A DNA stretch of 13,190 nucleotides from Larix sibirica. Taxonomy: Eukaryota > Streptophyta > Pinopsida > Pinales > Pinaceae. The notes below the pieces were generated by a model. It was not told where the DNA came from, made no database searches, and saw only the letters and a program-made list of their open reading frames with translations. A program made the position numbers and the translations under genes. Location of the stretch: the NCBI GenBank assembly GCA_004151065.3, contig NWUY0300041207.1:5889-19078 (forward strand), given 5' to 3'. Below are positions 8,595 to 13,190 of this stretch, one piece after another; the first letter of the stretch is position 1; every line of letters starts with the position of its first letter.

Positions 8595-8817
8595 GAGGCA
8601 TATGCAATTTTTGTTGTAAGCCTATTGCAGGTAATTGAAATCTTTATCTATGAGCAGTAAGAAATTAAAAATATCGATACCTTGTCTCATGGATGTTTCC
8701 TTAACTTCTTGTCAAGGTTTTACCACGTAAAATTTGAGTCTTGTTAATATCCATTATGCTATCTTGTTTTCTCATTTCTTTGATGCAAATTCTCTTTGTG
8801 GGATCACATTTTTTACA
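8560..8817 (+). repeat. Copia 5' LTR (right end firm, left end guessed)
   Basis: The right end ...ttttttaca at 8817 is followed after two bases by the PBS, as in intact copia elements. The stretch ttttaccacgtaaaa followed by T-rich sequence resembles the end of many plant copia LTRs. A TATA-like tatata occurs near 8580. The left end at TGTTGAAG (8560) is only a candidate TG start, and no 3' LTR is present for comparison. Confidence 0.5.
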
Positions 8818-8819
8818 AG

Positions 8820-8831
8820 TGTTATTAGAGC
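8820..8831 (+). promoter_or_regulatory. Copia primer binding site (initiator-Met tRNA type)
   Basis: The sequence tgttattagagc matches TGGTATCAGAGC at 10 of 12 positions and follows the LTR end by two bases. It lies about 540 bases before the gag start in the same orientation, so position and sequence agree. Confidence 0.75.
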
Positions 8832-9368
8832 AAGTAGCTTGGAGGAAGTGAGACAAAACATTGCCCGGAAAGCACTGTCAAATATTCGTTGTTCTATTCA
8901 ATAGACGGACTATGTATATGTGTAATGTCGTGTCAATAATACATGAAGTGTAGCCGCCAAGGTGAAGAGAAGTCGACATGTTGTTGATCAAAGTTCAACA
9001 AAGCCATCGTGAAGTGTAGTCATTCATGCGATGTGGATTTTCTAAGAAAAAAAGGGGGCATCACTAAGAACTTCCTTGGGAGTGACAAAAAGGTTTCCAA
9101 TATCTTCAGAAGGTCACATGACTATTTCACAATGCGTTCTCTACCTAGTTCCTAACTTTCTCTTATCATTTTTTTAATCTCTCCTCCTTCTACCTTATAC
9201 CTTCAGGTGTTGATTATGATATGGAGTCCAAATAAGGTTATACAACCAAGGATGAATTTATTGACAACAATATAAAAATGGATTATTGAGTGCCCAAGCG
9301 ACTGTTAACAACATAAATTGCTACACGAGTAGAGAAATCGACCTATCCTATTAGGATTCTAAGATGAG
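8832..9368 (+). other. Copia leader region
   Basis: This lies between the PBS and the gag start. No coding similarity is visible. It contains a purine tract with seven As and five Gs near 9045-9058, at a place where a polypurine tract is not expected; it may be chance or the scar of a small rearrangement. A leader over 500 bases long is at the long side for this group. Confidence 0.5.
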
Positions 9369-10145
9369 ATGACGAAAGATTTAAAATGCAAAGTTTGAGG
9401 TGGATAATTTCAATGGGAAGAATCACTTCTAACCGTGGAAGCTCAATATGCATGGTCTATTGATGCAACAAGGACTACACAAGGCATTGGCATGCAAAAC
9501 AAAGAAACCCATGGGTATGATTGTTGAGGGCTAGGAAAATCTAGATACAAGAACTCTCATCACCATTAATTTGTGTATGGCAAATGATGTTATTTTCAAT
9601 ATTGTTGCAGAGGAAACAACATCAGGCTTACTGAGTAGAATGGAGAGCCTTTACTTGATAAACCCATGACAAACCAAATCTATTTAAAGAGGAAATTGTA
9701 AGGTTTCCAAAAAAACAAGGTACCAAAATTGATGATCATTTCAATGTTTTCAATACTCTTATGTGTCATCTTACTACTATGGGTGAAAAAATCAAAGAAG
9801 ATGAGAAGGTGGTCATGTTATTGTGTTCATTGCTTGAATCTTGGAACCAATTAGTCACTTTTGTTAGCTTTAGCACAACAAACACTCTTGATAGTGATAC
9901 AATTGTCAGATTATCATTGTTTGCGAAGGTCCATAGGAATTCTAATATAGAAATGTCCATACCAGAAGCAATGATGGATAGGGTTTTACCCACAAGAAAA
10001 GAAGAAATTCGAGTGGTACATCAGAATTCAAGTAAAAGTAAAAAAGGGTAAGTAAAAATATTACTACTGCAACAAATCAAGACATCTCAAGAAAGATTGT
10101 TGGAAGAGACAAGATTCCAAGAATGACTCCATAAAGAAAGAAAAT
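9369..10145 (+). pseudogene. Copia gag with CCHC zinc knuckle, decayed
   Basis: Gag forms the particle that packages element RNA. ATG at 9369 begins MTKDLK; one extra base near 9387 shifts the frame to AKFEVDNFNGKNHF, then PWKLNMHGLLMQQGLHKAL, INLCMANDVIFNIVAEET and SGLLSRMESLYL, the typical copia gag order. After stops near 9667-9690 the frame shifts again and stays open from 9719 to 10051: TKIDDHFNVFNTLM, KIKEDEKVVMLLCSL, then SWNQLVTFV. The knuckle at 10059-10100 reads YYYCNKSRHLKKDC: the CX4HX4C part is intact but the first Cys is Tyr, a TGT-to-TAT change. Total length fits a full gag. It could not make one protein because of at least three shifts or stops. Confidence 0.9.
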
Positions 10146-10612
10146 CTAATTGAGACAAGTTCATGTATGGTTGATGAAGTTTTATTTATTTGTAATATCT
10201 CATAATATCACGAGGAGTGGTTATTACATTCTAGTGCTTCGCATCACATGTGTCCACATAGGATTTTTTCTTCTTACCAAGATGTGGATGGTGGTAATGT
10301 TCTATGGGAAATAATGTTCCTTGTAAAAGTATTAGGATTGGGAGCATTTGGATTAAAATGCTCGATGGTATTGTAAGTACGTTAATGAGAGGTATGGCAT
10401 GTACCAAAACTCAAGAAGAATTTAATGTCCTTGGAATTTTTGAATTCTAGAGGTTATAAATTTATTTATCAAGATGGAGCACTGAAGGTGTCCATGGGCA
10501 TTTTGGTGGCAATGAAGGCTACAAACATTGGGAACCTTTATAAATTGGGATGGAGTACTTAAATAAATGAAGCAGCGGCGGTGGTCTCTAAGGAAGAAAA
10601 TGAATCTTATTG
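10146..10612 (+). pseudogene. Copia aspartic protease and start of pre-integrase region, decayed
   Basis: The active-site strip at about 10215-10250 reads EEWLLHSSASHHM, against the plant copia pattern xEWxLDSGASxHM: the catalytic Asp (10227-10229) is His and the Gly is Ser. Then come FSSYQDVDGGNVL, a shift to GNNVPCKSIRIGSIWIKMLDG, and MRGMACTKTQEEF. Another shift near 10440 gives NSRGYKFIYQDGALKVSMG, KATNIGNLYKL and EAAAVVSKEENES, which run with one stop to 10612. The next expected strip, LWHxRLGHMS, is barely traceable (about 10613-10632) before similarity ends. This last 170 bp is markedly better preserved than the rest. Confidence 0.88.
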
Positions 10613-10651
10613 AAAGGGCCTCTTATGCCTCATAAATGTCATCACTCTTAA

Positions 10652-10887
10652 TGTAATAATATATTATTAGTTGATAAAAATATGCATAATGGTTAAATGT
10701 GCCTTAAATGGATGATTGGTTGGAACAAGTGCAATTTCTCCAACCACCGATATCATTGTATAAATACTGATCAAAGCAAGAATACAAATGGATTGAACAT
10801 CCCTTCTCGATACTTCTTCGTGAGAGTTATTCCTATGTGTGCATTATAGTCTCTAGTTGAATGTAGTAGGAACCTAGACTTTCAACA
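10652..10887 (+). repeat. Gypsy-type LTR, interrupting the copia element (left end approximate)
   Basis: The right end is set by ...ttcaaca at 10887, three bases before a PBS. A TATA box, tataaata at 10759-10766, is followed by a plausible transcript start region. The left end is a candidate TG at 10652; 10637 is also possible. A perfect 16-bp palindrome, TAATAATATATTATTA, lies at 10654-10669, and an 8-bp inverted repeat, TGGTTGGA/TCCAACCA, lies at 10717-10724 and 10739-10746. No second LTR copy is present in the window, so this is a solo or truncated element. Confidence 0.6.
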
Positions 10888-10890
10888 TTT

Positions 10891-10910
10891 TGGCATCATT
10901 GTCGAGGAAC
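10891..10910 (+). promoter_or_regulatory. TGGCGCCG-type primer binding site, decayed by transitions
   Basis: The sequence TGGCATCATTGTCGAGGAAC matches the PBS TGGCGCCGTTGCCGGGGA(AC) typical of plant Athila/Tat-like gypsy elements and usually assigned to tRNA-Asp. Five of the first 18 bases differ, and all five are C-to-T or G-to-A. The three-base gap from the LTR end is also normal. The element downstream of it has no recognisable gag. Confidence 0.7.
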
Positions 10911-11516
10911 AAACCCAGGTCACCCGTATGACAAGTGGGAATACTCACAACTATAATACAACGACATCAATCCAGTTGGAACCTAGATTTTCAAAAAATC
11001 TACTCGTTTAAGGAATTAACCATTGGGCCATACTAGGGTGAGTGCAAGATAATCATGGACCTTTTAGATGCAATTCAAGATCTAAAAAAACCCACTCACA
11101 TTACATAAATCTAGAACCCACTCACGTATATCGAATATAGGTTCGACAAAATCCCAAACCTGACATGTCATATTACACATAGGATAGGTGTAAAAAATGC
11201 GCACTAGTTATAGTTCAACAAATCGTGAGCACGTTTTGTTTCAAAATAATGTGTGTGCATTTTGTATCAAAATAACAAATTTTGCAGTCACAAACCAAGC
11301 ATGTGTTTTTTATGTCAAAAAGCGTGCATGCATTATGGAGATATAAGAACATGCAATATTAAATTATATTGCTAAGGTGCTTAGTTAGCCATTATCGGAA
11401 GATTTTTGTGGAACTTTATTACACATAGGGATTTCTGAACCTTTTCGTGGCTAAGGGAATATAGAGATTAAGGCCCAAGGTTTAAGGATTGTGGGATTAA
11501 AGGGCATACAAGTATC
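10911..11516. other. Gene-free stretch after the gypsy PBS
   Basis: A gag should follow the PBS on the plus strand, but I find only short frames without domain character (for example MDLLDAIQDLKK from about 11056, then a stop). A small degenerate repeat of 21 bp occurs at 11229-11249 and 11255-11275, sharing ttttgt and tcaaaataa, with a looser third copy near 11298-11330. The interior of the element is either lost or too worn to read. Confidence 0.5.
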
Positions 11517-11716
11517 ACTATTTCCCAAGGCTCCCAAGAGAGGGATTATGTCATGGTTTCTAGGTATTAATCATAGTGCTTGAGATCATAAGGTTTTATT
11601 AGGGCATAAGGCTATTATTTCCCTTCTAACCATGCTTATGGATTGACACCCATTTGCAATGCATAAGAACTAGTCATGGCACATGCATCCCACTCGAAGG
11701 TCAAAAAAACCTAAAA

Positions 11717-12005
11717 AGTTCTCTTGTGTTGTTATGAGGTATATACACGGATTTTAAGCTCTAGAAGCTTTGAAAAGATCCCAAGGAACAAGTTTCATTC
11801 TTTGATGATGTTTGAAATGCCTTGTGATCAATCCATGGTCTATAAAACATTCTAATAACAAGTTATCTTGTGTTGTTATGAGGAATTATATAAGGCTTTT
11901 AAGCTCTAAAAGCTTTGAAAAGATCCCAAGGAACAAGTTTCATTCTTTGATGATGGTTGAAATTCCTTGTGACCAATCCATGGTCTATAAAACATTCTAA
12001 TAGCA
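11717..12005. repeat. Two-copy tandem duplication of about 144 bp
   Basis: Copy 1 (11717-11860) and copy 2 (11861-12005) abut directly. From ttttaagctct to the end, about 107 bp, they differ at only 5 positions; the first 35 bp are more different and include a one-base indel. This pair is much younger than the array in which it sits, so at least one unit was duplicated long after the array had decayed. Confidence 0.9.
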
Positions 12006-12716
12006 TCCATATTGAATTCAAATTATAAAGACCCATTCAGGAGGTGCACATTCCTGATGTTGTTTTTTTATGGTGCTTGATTTTTAAAAAAATTGCCCGG
12101 TGCCTAAAACTCTTGTTTCCTCCATTCAAGTTATTTATACATCAAGAAACATTCCTTGTACTCAAGACCTCTATTCATTATTCATATTTCCCTCTAGTAG
12201 GCCAAAGATACTTTGCAGGGATCTCATGTGGTGGTTCAATTATGCATTCATGTTGCTTGACACTAATAAGCTATGTTTAATGCCTATGGTCATTGTTTCG
12301 CATCGTCGACCATGGTCAAGTGATTAGGGCTATTTTTTTCCTACCAAAACCATGGTCAATGACTCGAGACCCATTTGTGACATGAAAAACATATTAATTG
12401 TGGCACACATATCCAACTCCTATGCCAAAGACCCTTTAGTGAGGGTTTGTGTCATAGTTTCTAGGTGTTGTTCATGACGTTTGAGCTTCAAAAGGTTTAA
12501 TTAGGTCTTAAGGCCCTTATTTTCCCCCTTGACCATTGTTAGGCCTCAAGGCCCATTTCTAATGCACAAAACCTACTCATGGTGTTCATTATCTCATTCA
12601 GAAGGTCGCAAAGAACCCCTACAAAGGAGGTTCGTGTGATGTTTCGAAGATTCATTCAAGGATCCTAGGTTCAAAACGTTTCTTGGTGTGGACTCGAGAC
12701 ACTTTCCTATTTAGGA

Positions 12717-12717
12717 N
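12717..12717. other. Ambiguous base (N)
   Basis: A second single N lies near the right end of the tandem array, again in repeated sequence, where a collapsed or mis-joined array is possible. Confidence 0.9.
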
Positions 12718-12740
12718 TGACCATTCTTGTTCACATCCAT

Positions 12741-13190
12741 GTATGTGAGCGATTAGATCTAAACCGGATATGAATTTTTCGATCTGATATTTTTCTACTA
12801 GTTTCCCTTCAAATATCTCAATGAAGTATGTCAATGCAATTTTCCATTTATGTATTCATGCTTTATGAGTGTCCCACCATCTCGAGCCTTTCTCGGTATA
12901 TGTCTAGACTAGAATTTGTAAATGATCTTGTTCACTAATGTTCTTTTTTACTTGATCAACATGTACCAATGGTAAATTTATTTCTTTATATCTTAGGGGT
13001 GGGAAGGCTATTGATTTTATATCGCATGGTATGAGACTAGGATTATGAATTTCTCTTTTTTCATGAAGTTGCATGACCATTGATACGGAAAAACATTTGT
13101 GGTAGCTAACTCTTGGGATTTCTTTTATTGTCCAACAATCTTAAGCTTTTGATTTATAATTTTCTATTTTCCAATAACATAGTTGTGTCA
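12741..13190. other. Gene-free right flank
   Basis: I see no open frame with domain character, no clear repeat partner in the window and no RNA gene on either strand. The composition is T-rich on the plus strand. Confidence 0.5.

Larger units (their letters stand above)
8560..10640 (+). mobile_element. Ty1/copia element, 5' part (LTR, PBS, gag, PR)
   Basis: In order along the plus strand are an LTR end, a tRNA-iMet-type PBS, a leader, gag with a zinc knuckle, and the aspartic protease up to the start of the gag-pre-integrase region. Integrase, RT and RNase H are missing: copia similarity stops near 10612 and another element's LTR begins about 40 bp later. The gag (MTKDLKAKF, FNGKNHF, LLMQQGLHKAL) resembles the Tork/Tnt1-like plant lineage. 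It is the best preserved element in the window but is broken by several shifts and stops. Confidence 0.85.
11517..12740. repeat. Degenerate tandem array, period about 180 bp
   Basis: Related segments recur in the same orientation. The anchor is a caaag/cccaagg string followed by a G-rich bit and tcatg/tcatag, seen near 11524, 11702, 12026, 12201, 12424 and 12607. It is followed in order by ttctagg, a gagcttcaaaagg-like string, ggcccttattttccc, aaggcccatttctaatgcac and a ctcattcagaaggtc-like string. The segments 11524-11702 and 12424-12607 can be aligned over most of their length at roughly two-thirds identity by eye. Spacing ranges from about 145 to 225 bp. The open frames inside (11812-12000, 12044-12280, 12100-12327, and minus 12834-12652) follow the repeat, not a protein. 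Confidence 0.6.

Noticed and set aside
9045-9058. Purine tract (seven As, five Gs) as a polypurine tract marking a 3' LTR
   Set aside because: It lies between the copia PBS and gag start, and the sequence after it does not match the copia LTR or begin with TG.
9766-9993. 75-codon minus-strand open frame
   Set aside because: It is an exact antisense shadow of the copia gag frame 9719-10051.
12044-12327. Two overlapping plus-strand frames of 78 and 75 codons
   Set aside because: They fall in the degenerate tandem array, overlap each other and do not share reading frames with neighbouring repeat units.
12652-12834. 60-codon minus-strand frame containing the N at 12717
   Set aside because: The frame depends on an unknown base and ends in repeat sequence; no domain.
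1-13190. CRISPR array, bacterial defence system or phage element
   Set aside because: No regularly spaced identical repeats with unique spacers, no bacterial-type gene density, no ribosome-binding-site and ORF pairs; the content is plant retrotransposon remnants.

Overview
This looks like an intergenic stretch of a plant nuclear genome, probably a large, repeat-rich seed-plant genome. The sequence is AT-rich and shows no credible host gene, tRNA, rRNA, CRISPR array or bacterial-type operon. Nearly everything recognisable is decayed LTR-retrotransposon sequence: Ty3/gypsy and Ty1/copia gag, protease (PR) and reverse transcriptase (RT) fragments broken by stops and frameshifts, plus plant-type primer binding sites (PBS). 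Two N bases (2666, 12717) mark a draft assembly. Family assignments come from reading motifs by eye; no database search was run.

Layout, left to right. (1) 1-910: no gene; a TATA-like site at 190-197. (2) 911-1845, plus strand: gypsy pol fragment (linker and RT) with frameshifts, stops and a lost Asp-Asp motif. (3) 2080-2500: a less AT-rich block of unknown origin with short minus-strand frames. (4) 2523-3382: a 143-bp direct repeat (about 95% identical) flanking about 570 bp of foreign-looking sequence; the left copy stops at an N. The repeat is itself antisense gypsy RT. (5) 3240-5028, minus strand: a second gypsy element read right to left: PBS, gag, PR, start of RT. (6) 5054-7511: a diverged pair of direct repeats (5078-5287 and 7306-7511) that look like LTR pieces around a non-coding 1.3-kb interior, with a polypurine-like tract near 6606. 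(7) 8229-8594: an open frame resembling the C-terminal end of a gypsy RT. (8) About 8560-10640, plus strand: a 5' part of a copia element with LTR, PBS, leader, gag, zinc knuckle and PR. (9) About 10652-10910: a gypsy-type LTR end and a TGGCGCCG-type PBS in which every change is C:G to T:A. (10) About 11517-12740: a degenerate tandem array with a period near 180 bp, containing a much younger 144-bp tandem duplication. (11) 12741-13190: nothing recognisable.

No genes here work together as a system. The window is best read as a graveyard of nested or abutting retroelements in both orientations. No retroelement in it is complete. The catalytic motifs that can be located are altered: the RT Asp-Asp is lost in element 1, copia PR has HSS for DSG, and minus-strand gypsy PR has DYDS for DGGS. 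The parts least explained by known element families are the insert and block at 2080-3239 and the array at 11517-12740.
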